Positions 1-8,272 of a stretch of DNA of 64,000 nt are shown piece by piece. The position numbers were made by a program, and so were the translations under genes. The notes under the pieces are model-generated. The model did no database searches, was not told the DNA's origin, and saw only the letters and a list, made by a program, of their open reading frames with translations. Source of the stretch: Microbacterium timonense (GTDB lineage Bacteria; Actinomycetota; Actinomycetes; Actinomycetales; Microbacteriaceae); assembly GCF_900292075.1 (NCBI RefSeq), contig NZ_OLMV01000004.1:62001-126000 (forward strand), read 5' to 3'. How positions within the stretch are numbered: the first letter of the stretch is position 1; every line of letters starts with the position of its first letter.

Positions 1-464
1 CGAATGCGGTGCGTGACACGTGGATGAACTGGGGCCGGAATGTGGGTGTGCTCGGGTTCCCGAAGGGGGCGCCGTCGGCGGATCCGGCTTCGGGCAACTA
101 CACGCAGCAGTTCCAGGGTGGTGTGATCACCGTCTCGGGCGGCGTGGGCCGTGTGTCGTCGACGGTGGATCCGTGGTTCGACACGGTGATCAAGAGTCCG
201 TGGCTGGGTGCGGCGCAGGGTTCGCAGTCGTGCACGCTGGGTGGTGGTGGCTGCTATCAGGCGTTCCAGGGCGGCTGGATGGTCAAGAGCGATGTGGGTT
301 CGTTCGCGGTTCCGAATGCGGTGCGTGACACGTGGATGAACTGGGGCCGGAATGTGGGTGTGCTCGGGTTCCCGAAGGGGGCGCCGTCGGCGGATCCGGC
401 TTCGGGCAACTACACGCAGCAGTTCCAGGGTGGTGTGATCACCGTCTCGGGCGGCGTGGGCCGT
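1..464 (+). repeat. Perfect 152-bp direct repeat inside the LGFP gene
   Basis: Bases 1-152 and 313-464 are identical, with the first mismatch at 153/465. The period is 312 bp, or 104 codons, equal to two LGFP repeats. The first copy may extend left beyond the window. Complete identity at synonymous sites points to recent duplication or gene conversion. Confidence 0.95.
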
Positions 465-473
465 TACCCGTGA
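1..473 (+). CDS. LGFP-repeat cell-wall protein, C-terminal fragment
   Basis: The gene enters the window already in frame (first full codon at base 3) and ends with TGA at 471-473, so the N-terminus, any signal peptide and any catalytic domain lie outside. The visible 156 or so residues are repeats of about 52 residues with the pattern W-x-x-W-G-x(4)-G-x-LGFP followed by a Y-x-Q-x-FQGG segment, matching the LGFP family. LGFP repeats are known in secreted actinobacterial proteins, such as some mycolyltransferases and amidases, where they are thought to hold the protein to the wall. One unit carries two cysteines (CTLGGGGC) that could form a disulfide. It is convergent with the glycosyltransferase that ends 19 bases downstream. 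Confidence 0.85.
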   Translation, partial: NAVRDTWMNWGRNVGVLGFPKGAPSADPASGNYTQQFQGGVITVSGGVGRVSSTVDPWFDTVIKSPWLGAAQGSQSCTLGGGGCYQAFQGGWMVKSDVGSFAVPNAVRDTWMNWGRNVGVLGFPKGAPSADPASGNYTQQFQGGVITVSGGVGRYP

Positions 474-491
474 TTTGGACCCGCAACACGT

Positions 492-2702
492 TCAGAGGGT
501 GCCGAACTCCTCGCGGACGAGCGCTTCGAAGGCCTCCACGCTGTGATTCGCGCGGGCGAAGTCGTAGCCGCCGCGGATGAGCGTCCTGCGGAGCTCGCGT
601 GATCCCGCGAGTGCCGCGATGGCATCGACGAAGCCGGTGATGTCGTCAGGCCCCGTGGTGAGCAGACCCGTCTCGCGATCCTTCACGATGTCGCCGACGC
701 CGCCCACGGCGCTCGCGATCACCGGCAGGCCGAGGTGCATCGCCTGCACGATCGACAGCGGCAGGCCCTCTGATTCCGAGGTCAGCAGCATGCAGTGATA
801 CCGGTCGACGGGCAGCGCGGGAAGACCGCCCTTGTACGGGCCGTGCACCACGACCCCGAGGCGTCGCAACTGCGGTCGTAGGTCAGGGTCGCCGGCGTGC
901 AACACGGCGGAACCGTGCACATTGATCCGCACCGCAAGCCCCCGACGCCGGACTTCTTCTGCGATCTTGACCAGACTGTCGACCCGCTTCTCTCGGTCCA
1001 TCCGGTGGGGCCAGACGACTTCGAACGGGCGCTCCGCCGAGAACTGCTCGTCGATGTACGCGGATCCCTGGGCAATCGACTCGAACTCCGGGATGGATCG
1101 CATCGCCGGCTGACGGTGAACCTTGACCACGGTGTCGTCGATGCCCATCGTGTCGGCCACCAGGGCGGCCGTGGCGTGGTTGTCTGTGATCACACCGGCG
1201 AGTCGACTCGTGAAAAGGCGTCCTGCGTCGTCGGTGATCGGGTTGGTCGGGTAGCTCCCGCGGCCGATGCGATCGAACGCGAAGAACGTCAGATAGACGC
1301 GGCGGTCCGTGCACAGCTGCGAACCGTACGTGTTCAGGGCTCGCGAGAAGTCGAAGCAGTTGACGGAGATGATCGTGGCCGGCTTCAGCAGGATGATCGC
1401 CTGTGCGATGAGCTGCCGCTGCCGATCGTGCGGCAGCTTTCGGTACGACTCGGGGAGTTGGTGATGGAGCATCCCGGCCGGTATGAGATCCGTGTCGGTT
1501 CGGAATGCGTCCGCGGTGGTGATCAGCGCGGTCTGATCCGCCAGATCCGACCGCGCGATGAACGCATTCGCGTAGTTCTGCACGACAAGGTCGGCGCCGC
1601 CGATACCGACCCACGGTGCGAGCATGACGAGGCCGCACCGTCCGCGCAAACCGTCCCAGAGAGCTTCCAGGATGTCGGCGTAGGCGTCTGAGACGGGGCG
1701 CCAGACGTGCACCTCGTCGCGTTCGAGGTGGTAGAGCGTCCAGCTCAGGGCCGGCTCGATCTCGGCGACCCTCCGAATGCGGGCGGTCGTGGCCGCGTCG
1801 AGCGCGGTGGTGCTCCACATCGGCTTGCCGATCGCCGACCGCAGCATCCTGTACACCCGACGGCGGACGGTGAAGGGGACCGGGCGCGCGATGGGCTTCA
1901 ACACGTGATAGGCCTGTGCGACCCCGCGGCGCGCGCGCTGAGCCAGCGTCGCGGGGGTCGTCGGCGTTTCGACCCGGGGGAAGTTGGCGCGCAGCGCGTC
2001 GAGATCGAACGGAGGAAGCAGAGCGCTGGCGTTGGCGTTGTTGACGCCGCCCGCGCGGCGCGTGCGGTAGAAGTGGAACGACCCGGGCACGGTGACATGG
2101 GGGATTCCGGCGGAGGCCGTGACCACATTCCAGAAGTAGTCCTCGGGACCATACCCCGAGCCCGGGGGCAGTTCCGGGTAGGGGAACTCCAGCAGAAGTT
2201 CGCGGGGGCTGACGGAGCACGACGGCCAGAGGTTGCTCGTGAGCAGGTCGCGGTAGGTCAGCGACGGATCGTCCGTGCTTCGGATCGGCCACAGCGCGCT
2301 GCGTTCCCCGAAGCTCACGACGTGCTCGGGGTGCACGATGGCCCGCCGGCCCCGCTCGTCGAGGATCCGGACGGCGCCCAGCAGCATGTCGGCGGTGAAG
2401 AGGTCATCGCCGTCGCACAGCGCGATGTAGGTGCCTTTCGCCGCGCGCACCCCGGCGTTGCGTGACGCACCCGGTTCACCGAGGGCGACCTCCAGCACGC
2501 GGGACTCGAACCGCGACTCGTGGGTCCACCGGGCAGTCTCGGAGCGGACGGCGGGAGTGGGGTTGTCGGCCACCATCAGCAGCTCGACCCGGTAGCCGGC
2601 ATCCGTGACAGCCTCGATCGCGTCGTGGATGGCGCGCATCGTGGGGCGCAGCAGGTGGTCCTCGGCGTGGGTGGTGATCACCACCGTGAGATCGACGGTC
2701 AC
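492..2702 (-). CDS. Two-domain glycosyltransferase (GT2-like N-terminus, GT4-like C-terminus)
   Basis: This is a 736-residue cytoplasmic enzyme predicted to add sugars to a surface glycan. Residues 5-230 look like a GT-A family 2 domain: VVITTH at the start, GASRNAGV, and the acidic motif DGDD at 97-100. The C-terminal half looks like a GT-B family 4 domain, with a glycine-rich WVGIGGAD segment and the E-x7-E region SESEGLPLSIVQAM followed by PVIASAVGG. The reading frame stays open much further upstream, but I place the start at GTG 2702 because it forms a GTGA overlap with the stop of rmd. It is the last gene after gmd and rmd, so one domain may use GDP-D-rhamnose; that is inference. Donor and acceptor are unknown. 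Confidence 0.85.
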   Translation of the reverse strand: MTVDLTVVITTHAEDHLLRPTMRAIHDAIEAVTDAGYRVELLMVADNPTPAVRSETARWTHESRFESRVLEVALGEPGASRNAGVRAAKGTYIALCDGDDLFTADMLLGAVRILDERGRRAIVHPEHVVSFGERSALWPIRSTDDPSLTYRDLLTSNLWPSCSVSPRELLLEFPYPELPPGSGYGPEDYFWNVVTASAGIPHVTVPGSFHFYRTRRAGGVNNANASALLPPFDLDALRANFPRVETPTTPATLAQRARRGVAQAYHVLKPIARPVPFTVRRRVYRMLRSAIGKPMWSTTALDAATTARIRRVAEIEPALSWTLYHLERDEVHVWRPVSDAYADILEALWDGLRGRCGLVMLAPWVGIGGADLVVQNYANAFIARSDLADQTALITTADAFRTDTDLIPAGMLHHQLPESYRKLPHDRQRQLIAQAIILLKPATIISVNCFDFSRALNTYGSQLCTDRRVYLTFFAFDRIGRGSYPTNPITDDAGRLFTSRLAGVITDNHATAALVADTMGIDDTVVKVHRQPAMRSIPEFESIAQGSAYIDEQFSAERPFEVVWPHRMDREKRVDSLVKIAEEVRRRGLAVRINVHGSAVLHAGDPDLRPQLRRLGVVVHGPYKGGLPALPVDRYHCMLLTSESEGLPLSIVQAMHLGLPVIASAVGGVGDIVKDRETGLLTTGPDDITGFVDAIAALAGSRELRRTLIRGGYDFARANHSVEAFEALVREEFGTL

Positions 2703-3634
2703 GGTCGAACCGCTTCGCCGGCGCTTTCGACCGCATCCGCGATCGTGCGATCGAAGGGGATCTGCGGCGCCCATTCCGTCTCGGTGCGCAGCCGCGATGC
2801 GTTTCCGATGATCACGAGCGGATCCGTCGCGCGCACCCGCGCGGGGTCGACCTCGATCCGCGGCAGCGGCAGCCCAGCGGCCTTGCACAGCTCGGCCAGG
2901 ACCTCCTCACCGGAACGAGCGGCGCCCGAGGCGACGTTGTAGAGATCGTGGGCCAGCGTCTCAGCGAAGGCGAGTTCGAGATACGCCCGCGCAACGTCCC
3001 GAACGTCGGTGTAGTCGCGCCGGGTGAGCAGATTGCCGACGTGAAGCGGCTCTCCTGGTGGGAGCGTGCGAAGCTGCGCGAGCAGGTCCGGGACGATGAA
3101 GCCCGGGCCCTGCCCGGGCCCGACATGGTTGAAGGGCCGCGCAGTGACCGTCTGGAGTCCTCGCCCGCGGTAGTACGAGAGCTGGTTCTCGACCAGGACC
3201 TTGCTGACGACGTATGGTGACGAGAACGCGACGGCATCGCCCTCGGAACGCGCCGGGTCATCGCCGGCTTGCGCGTACACGGCGCCGGTGCTCACGCCCA
3301 CGACGCGACCTTCATGGCCGCGCGCAATGAGGGCCTCGCACATGTTGGTCACCATCGCGCTGTTCGCTGTGATGTAGTCCTGCGGGCGATCGAACGAGGG
3401 CCCGACGGCTGCCAGCCCGGCAAGGTGGACCACGGCGGCATCGGCCGGGAGCCCGGTCGGCCAGAGCTCCCGCAGGTCGGCGGACACGTAGCCCGCGAGG
3501 TGCTCGCTCAATACCGGATCTGCGGTCCGGCTGCGCGAGATGCCGAACACCTCAACACCGGCCCGCGCGGCGGTGCGCGCCAGATGGCGCCCGACGAATC
3601 CGTCGACGCCGGTGACGATCAACCGCCGCGTCAT
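2699..3634 (-). CDS. rmd: GDP-6-deoxy-D-mannose reductase (GDP-4-keto-6-deoxymannose reductase)
   Basis: This is a 311-residue extended short-chain dehydrogenase. It has an N-terminal NAD(P) motif (TGVDGFVGRH), a catalytic Y-x3-K (SPYVVSKVL), and RPFNHVGPGQ, typical of the RmlD/Rmd branch. It should reduce the 4-keto group of the Gmd product to give GDP-D-rhamnose. A GDP-L-fucose synthase would also follow gmd, but the sequence lacks the usual fucose-synthase pattern, so Rmd is the better call. Its ATG overlaps the gmd stop by four bases and its own stop overlaps the next start, so the three genes are probably translationally coupled. Confidence 0.82.
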   Translation of the reverse strand: MTRRLIVTGVDGFVGRHLARTAARAGVEVFGISRSRTADPVLSEHLAGYVSADLRELWPTGLPADAAVVHLAGLAAVGPSFDRPQDYITANSAMVTNMCEALIARGHEGRVVGVSTGAVYAQAGDDPARSEGDAVAFSSPYVVSKVLVENQLSYYRGRGLQTVTARPFNHVGPGQGPGFIVPDLLAQLRTLPPGEPLHVGNLLTRRDYTDVRDVARAYLELAFAETLAHDLYNVASGAARSGEEVLAELCKAAGLPLPRIEVDPARVRATDPLVIIGNASRLRTETEWAPQIPFDRTIADAVESAGEAVRP

Positions 3635-4635
3635 GCGAAGGTGCGCTGCGACTCCGCCAGCTGGAGATCATGGGCGACCATGAGGCTCACGAGGCCGGGG
3701 AAGTCCACCTTGCGCTGCCAGCCTAGGACCGTCTCCGCCTTCGACGGGTCACCCAGGAGGATGTCTACCTCGGCGGGCCGCATGAACGCCGGGTTCTGCA
3801 CCACGTACGGACGCCAGTCGTCGATGCCGATCTCGGCGAACGCGAGGGTCAGGAACTCTTCGATCGAATGGGTCTCGCCCGTTGCGAGCACGAAGTCGTC
3901 GGGGACGTCGTGCTGCAGCATCCGCCACATGCCTTCGACGAAGTCCCCGGCGTAGCCCCAGTCGCGCTTGGGCCACAGGTCGCCCAGCTCGATGGTGGGC
4001 TGGAGGCCGAGCTTGATCCGCGCGACAGCGTGCGTGATCTTGCGCGTCACAAACTCGACGCCGCGGCGCTCACCCTCGTGGTTGAAGAGGATACCGCACG
4101 ACACGAACATGCCGTAGCTCTCGCGGTAGTTCTTCGCGATCCAGTGGCCGTAGAGCTTCGCCACCCCGTACGGGCTGCGCGGGTGGAATAGCGAGTCCTC
4201 GTTGTAGCCGGCCCCCGGTCGGTTGTAGTCGAGCCCGCCGAACATCTCGGACGTCGACGCCTGATACACCTTCGTCGCCTCGGAGCGGCCCGTCACCCGG
4301 ACTGCCTCCAGCACGTTCAGCACGCCCTTCGCCGTGACGTCGGCGGTCAGCGTGGGGTTCTTGAAGGAGTAGCCGACGTGACTGACGGCGGCGAGGTTGT
4401 ACAGCTCGTGGGGATCGGACGTCTCGACCGCCCGGATCAGGGAGGTCGGGTCGGTGAGATCGCCCTCGATGAGAGTGACGTACGGGAACTCCGCGACGAC
4501 GTTCTCGCGGCGGGGGTTGTTCTGGCCGCGGATCAGGCCGAAGACCTCGTACCCCTTGTCGTGGAGCTGCTCGGCGAGGTGACCGCCGTCCTGGCCCGTG
4601 ATACCGGTGATGAGTGCGCGGCGCGCGTTAGCCAT
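3631..4635 (-). CDS. gmd: GDP-mannose 4,6-dehydratase
   Basis: This 334-residue enzyme converts GDP-D-mannose to GDP-4-keto-6-deoxy-D-mannose, the entry step to GDP-D-rhamnose. Its diagnostic motifs are TGITGQDGGHLAE for NADP binding, the STSEMFG segment, Y-x3-K in SPYGVAKLYGH, and NHEGERRG. The frame stays open upstream, but the family N-terminus begins at ATG 4635, which has a GGAGG ribosome site five bases before it. manA at 23494 supplies the mannose-6-phosphate branch; the phosphomannomutase and GDP-mannose pyrophosphorylase are not in the window. Confidence 0.93.
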   Translation of the reverse strand: MANARRALITGITGQDGGHLAEQLHDKGYEVFGLIRGQNNPRRENVVAEFPYVTLIEGDLTDPTSLIRAVETSDPHELYNLAAVSHVGYSFKNPTLTADVTAKGVLNVLEAVRVTGRSEATKVYQASTSEMFGGLDYNRPGAGYNEDSLFHPRSPYGVAKLYGHWIAKNYRESYGMFVSCGILFNHEGERRGVEFVTRKITHAVARIKLGLQPTIELGDLWPKRDWGYAGDFVEGMWRMLQHDVPDDFVLATGETHSIEEFLTLAFAEIGIDDWRPYVVQNPAFMRPAEVDILLGDPSKAETVLGWQRKVDFPGLVSLMVAHDLQLAESQRTFA

Positions 4636-4661
4636 GGTTCCTCCAGCTTGACAACCAGAAC

Positions 4662-4667
4662 ATCTTA
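4662..4667 (-). promoter_or_regulatory. Candidate -10 box for gmd-rmd-GT
   Basis: On the minus strand this reads TAAGAT in a GGCTAAGATG context, about 27 bases before the gmd start, inside the 68-base gap after the flippase gene. No convincing -35 was seen. It would allow the nucleotide-sugar genes to be transcribed separately from the upstream block. Confidence 0.35.
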
Positions 4668-4703
4668 GCCCGGGTGCCGCGTCGGCTGAGGTCGGCAGTC
4701 CCC

Positions 4704-5948
4704 TCAACCCGCGATCGGCTGCGCGTGATCGAGTTCGTGCAGGGAGCGCACGCACCGCCGCCAAAGCAGGAGCGTCGCCGCGGCCTCGGTCGCCATGTAC
4801 CCGATCGCCGCCCCCACGGGCCCAAGGAACAGCGCGAGGCCGATCATCAGGGGCACCCCGACGACGGTCGCGATCAGCGTCGCGCGCACCACCGCCGCCG
4901 CTTCGCCCGCGGGGTAGAGAACGTGGCGGGTGACGGACGTCCGCAAGGAGAAGAAGGCGAAGGTGGTGCCAAGCGTCATGAGCACGGGCGTCGTGGCCGC
5001 GGCCTCCGCGCCGAAGAGCAGCGCGCTGGCCCAGGCTCCCAGAACGCCGAGGAACGCCCCGCCGACAACACCCATCCCGCCATGGGCGAGCATCGCCAGA
5101 CGCATTCGGCGCCCGCGGGCGGGACCGTGCGCCTCGGTGATCCATGCCTGCAGCGCGTTGGCGAGCGTCATCGGGACGAACTGGCCGAGCTTGAGCATCT
5201 TGTCGGCGGACGCGAACCCCGCCGCCTCCCCTGGGGACGCCGTCAGTGCGACGAGCGGCGTCGGAACGCTCGAGTACGCCACCAGCCCGACATCGTTGAC
5301 GGCGACCGGAGCGCCGATGCGGAAGAGCTCGCGCAGGTCGCGGCGGCTCGGCCACGTCGCGGGGTAGCGCCGGAGCACCCCGCGGGTGAACAGCGCGGTC
5401 CCGACCAGGGTGACCAGGATGCCGGCGAGCGGGTACAACTCGACGGGGGCACCCTGCGCGATGAGGATGGCACACAGCGCCGTCGCCACGAGCCGGGGGA
5501 TGGAGTCGTAGAAGACGATCGCGGTCGGCCGGCCCACCCCCGCCGAGAACCAGGTGAACGACAGGGCGATAAGCGCCCCCTGCAGGCCCATCAGGACCGC
5601 GAGCCACTCGCTGCCCGGTGCGGCGACCACCCAACAGATGACCGCCATGACGGGGAGGGCGACGACGGCGACCAGCAGGCGGACGATGACCGACCCGCGG
5701 TACAGCGCTCCGCGCCGCTTGTCGTCGGCTGCGATGGACACCAGAGCAGGACCCAGCGCGACCCAGCCGTAGCCGATCGCGATGGATGCGACCGTCCCCA
5801 CCGATTCGCCTGCGATCGCGCTCGCCCACCCCGACTGCCCCGCGGTCCGCGCGACGATCGGGAGGACGAGGAGCGGGGAGATCGCGGCGATCGCCGGAAC
5901 CAGAAAGAACAGCATGAGCCGCCGCCCGAGCGGCACGGTCTCGGTCAC
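4704..5948 (-). CDS. Wzx-type polysaccharide flippase (MOP superfamily membrane protein)
   Basis: This 414-residue, very hydrophobic protein has about 12 predicted membrane segments and the even spacing of MOP/MATE-type lipid-linked oligosaccharide flippases. It would move an undecaprenyl-linked glycan unit across the membrane. The start is GTG at 5948, overlapping the stop of the preceding glycosyltransferase as GTGA. It is the only flippase-like gene among the minus-strand transferases. The family assignment rests on hydropathy and context because these proteins share few fixed motifs. Confidence 0.75.
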   Translation of the reverse strand: MTETVPLGRRLMLFFLVPAIAAISPLLVLPIVARTAGQSGWASAIAGESVGTVASIAIGYGWVALGPALVSIAADDKRRGALYRGSVIVRLLVAVVALPVMAVICWVVAAPGSEWLAVLMGLQGALIALSFTWFSAGVGRPTAIVFYDSIPRLVATALCAILIAQGAPVELYPLAGILVTLVGTALFTRGVLRRYPATWPSRRDLRELFRIGAPVAVNDVGLVAYSSVPTPLVALTASPGEAAGFASADKMLKLGQFVPMTLANALQAWITEAHGPARGRRMRLAMLAHGGMGVVGGAFLGVLGAWASALLFGAEAAATTPVLMTLGTTFAFFSLRTSVTRHVLYPAGEAAAVVRATLIATVVGVPLMIGLALFLGPVGAAIGYMATEAAATLLLWRRCVRSLHELDHAQPIAG

Positions 5949-7069
5949 GCCGGGCCTCTGTTCCGGGCAGCGGTGGACTCGATCAGACGCGCCGTCTCGG
6001 CCGCCGAGCGCTCCCAGGTGTACTCAGAGGCACGCCGGACGCCGTCGTGGCGTCGTTCCGACCCGTCCTCGTGGATAGCTCGGACGATGGCGGCGCCGAA
6101 AAGCTCCGGTGAGGTCGCGTCGGCGTACATGGCGACATCGCCGCCGACCTCGCGCAGCACCAAGACATCGTTGGCAAGAACCAGGCAGCCGCGGCGCATC
6201 GCGTCGATGACTGGAAGCCCGAAGCCTTCCGTGAGCGAGGGGCAGACGTAGACGGCAGCCACGGCAAAGAGCGCCTCCAGCTGCGCAGACGAGACCCACC
6301 CGGGGAGCACAACATCGTGCTGCAGGCCCAGCTTCTCGACCAGCGGCGCGAGCGGATCTTTTCCGTGACTTCCCGGGATCACCACGAGCGGTCGTGGACC
6401 GTCCAGCTGCGCGACAGCGCGAAGGAGGCCTTCGAAGTTCTTGTGGGGTAGGCGGTTGCCGGTGCTGAGCAGCACGGGGCGTCCCGGATGGATGCCGATC
6501 TCGGCGAGCTCGCGCCATGGGTCCTCGGACGCATTCGGGGCGTTCGTGCCGTGTGGGATCACTGTGATCTCGTCAGCGGCGATGCCCATGTGCAAGGTCA
6601 CCGCCTCCTCGGCGGCGTGAGATCCGGTGATCACCGCGTCCGAGGTGAGAGCGGCGCGGGTCATGAGCCATGAGGTGATCCGTGTGACGGCCCCGCCGAT
6701 GCCGCCCCCTGCGGTGTGGTACGTCACATCGTGGGTGGTCGTGACCCGCGCCGCACGCGACCGTGTGATCGGGGCGAAGTTGGCCGGACTCCAGATGACA
6801 TCGACGCGCGCCCGCTTCGCGCGGGCGTTCACGGCGAGGACTTCGCCGGCCGCCCAGGACACACGGTCTGCGCCCACCCAGTCGACCACCTGCACGTCTC
6901 CGGGGAAGAAGCCGCGGATACGCTCGGCGCCGGCCCGATTCGCAAGAGCGGTGAGTCTGACGTCGGCGAACGCCTCCGGCATCCGCTTGATGATCTCGCG
7001 GGCGTACGTCTCCGTGCCGCCGCGCGTGCCGGTGTAGAAGAGCATGTCCACGAGGACGTGCACGGTCAT
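5945..7069 (-). CDS. Glycosyltransferase family 4
   Basis: This 374-residue GT-B enzyme begins with HVLVDMLFYTGTRGGTETY, the glycine-rich acceptor loop of the family. The second domain has GNRLPHKNFEGLL and the nucleotide-sugar site CPSLTEGFGLPVIDAM (E-x7-E). There are no membrane segments, so it probably acts at the cytoplasmic face on a lipid-linked glycan. It starts at ATG 7069, three bases after the preceding gene, and overlaps the flippase start. Sugar specificity cannot be read from the sequence. Confidence 0.88.
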   Translation of the reverse strand: MTVHVLVDMLFYTGTRGGTETYAREIIKRMPEAFADVRLTALANRAGAERIRGFFPGDVQVVDWVGADRVSWAAGEVLAVNARAKRARVDVIWSPANFAPITRSRAARVTTTHDVTYHTAGGGIGGAVTRITSWLMTRAALTSDAVITGSHAAEEAVTLHMGIAADEITVIPHGTNAPNASEDPWRELAEIGIHPGRPVLLSTGNRLPHKNFEGLLRAVAQLDGPRPLVVIPGSHGKDPLAPLVEKLGLQHDVVLPGWVSSAQLEALFAVAAVYVCPSLTEGFGLPVIDAMRRGCLVLANDVLVLREVGGDVAMYADATSPELFGAAIVRAIHEDGSERRHDGVRRASEYTWERSAAETARLIESTAARNRGPA

Positions 7070-7072
7070 CGC

Positions 7073-8272
7073 TCAGCTCTCGATGACCGCGTCCGGACGA
7101 GTCTCGCGTCGCGGCGTGGTCAGGACGCCGGAGAAGAAGCTCATCATCATGGTCTGGAACCCGAGCACGATCCCGAGGGCGCTGGGGATGGCGATGCGCA
7201 CGACGGCGGCGGCGTCCTGTTCCCCGAAGTCGAGGCTTCCCCATCGGGCAACCTGGACGACGCCGATGACGACTCCGATGAGGAACAGCGACAGACCGAT
7301 GAGCAGGCCGCGTTCAGCACTCCACTTGGCGACGATCGCCCGATAGCGCGGGCTGGCGGGCAGGAAGCCCTCTTGCGTCGCAAAGAGCTTGGTGAGCCAG
7401 AAGAAGAGGAGCGACTGGTACCCGATTACGCAGAGCGCGCTCGCGTAGACCATCGTCGTCACGTCGAAGCCGACTCCAGAGATCTCCACGCTTCCGAAGG
7501 CGAGCACCGCCACGGCGATCGCTCCCAGGAAGAACGCCACGAGGCCGGGGTAGACGAAGAGCCACCGGGGCGCGAACAGCAGGAGGAAGCGCAGGTGACG
7601 CCATCCGTCGTGCCAGCTGCGCAAATGCGGCGCCCGCGAGCGACCGTCCTTCTTCAGTGTGGTGGGAACCTCCTCGATCCGGTAACGCGCGAGGGATGCC
7701 TTGACGACCATCTCCGATGCGAACTCCATGCCCGTCGTCTGCAGGTCGAGAGCGCGGATGCGGTCCCGGTTGAAGCCGCGCAGACCGCAGTGGAAGTCGC
7801 CGATGTTCGGCCGGAAGAACAGCTGCCCGATCCCCGAGAGCACCGGGTTGCCCAGGTACTTATGCAGCGGAGGCATCGCGCCGGGGGCGATGCCGCCCTT
7901 GAACCGATTGCCCATGACCAGATCGGCGCCGCCGCGCAGGCGCTCGACGAAGGCCTCCAGATTGACGAAGTCGTAGCTGTCGTCGGCGTCGCCCATGATG
8001 ATGTAGCGGCCACGCGCGTTCTCGATGCCGTTGATCAACGCGGCGCCGTAACCGCGACGTGGTGCTGACGATACGCGGGCGCCCAGTCGCTCGGCGATCC
8101 CCTGCGATCCATCGGTCGAGCCGTTGTCCGATATGAGCACTTCACCGGAGATCCCCGATCGCGCGAGGAAGCCCTGTGCCTTCTCGATACAGACGGCGAG
8201 CGTTTCGGCCTCGTTGAGGCACGGCATGAGAATCGTCAGTTCGACGGATCCTGCCGGGACAGGCTGGTTCAC
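7073..8272 (-). CDS. Membrane-anchored glycosyltransferase family 2 (dolichyl-phosphate mannosyltransferase-like)
   Basis: The first 240 or so residues form a GT-A domain: LMPCLNEAETL, SDNGSTDGS, and the metal-binding stretch GDADDSYDF. The loop GNRFKGGIAPGAMPPLHKYLG is typical of DPM1-like enzymes that load a sugar onto polyprenyl phosphate. About four hydrophobic helices follow. I chose GTG 8272, which makes a GTGA overlap with the upstream gene; the 44 residues before it are arginine-rich and look non-coding. The product may be a polyprenyl-phosphate sugar used as donor outside the membrane, but this is inferred from the family. Confidence 0.85.
   Translation of the reverse strand: MNQPVPAGSVELTILMPCLNEAETLAVCIEKAQGFLARSGISGEVLISDNGSTDGSQGIAERLGARVSSAPRRGYGAALINGIENARGRYIIMGDADDSYDFVNLEAFVERLRGGADLVMGNRFKGGIAPGAMPPLHKYLGNPVLSGIGQLFFRPNIGDFHCGLRGFNRDRIRALDLQTTGMEFASEMVVKASLARYRIEEVPTTLKKDGRSRAPHLRSWHDGWRHLRFLLLFAPRWLFVYPGLVAFFLGAIAVAVLAFGSVEISGVGFDVTTMVYASALCVIGYQSLLFFWLTKLFATQEGFLPASPRYRAIVAKWSAERGLLIGLSLFLIGVVIGVVQVARWGSLDFGEQDAAAVVRIAIPSALGIVLGFQTMMMSFFSGVLTTPRRETRPDAVIES

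Noticed and set aside
4636..5829. N-terminal extension of the gmd frame by about 400 codons
   Set aside because: The extension lies inside the flippase gene in another frame and has shadow composition; gmd has a clear start and ribosome site at 4635.
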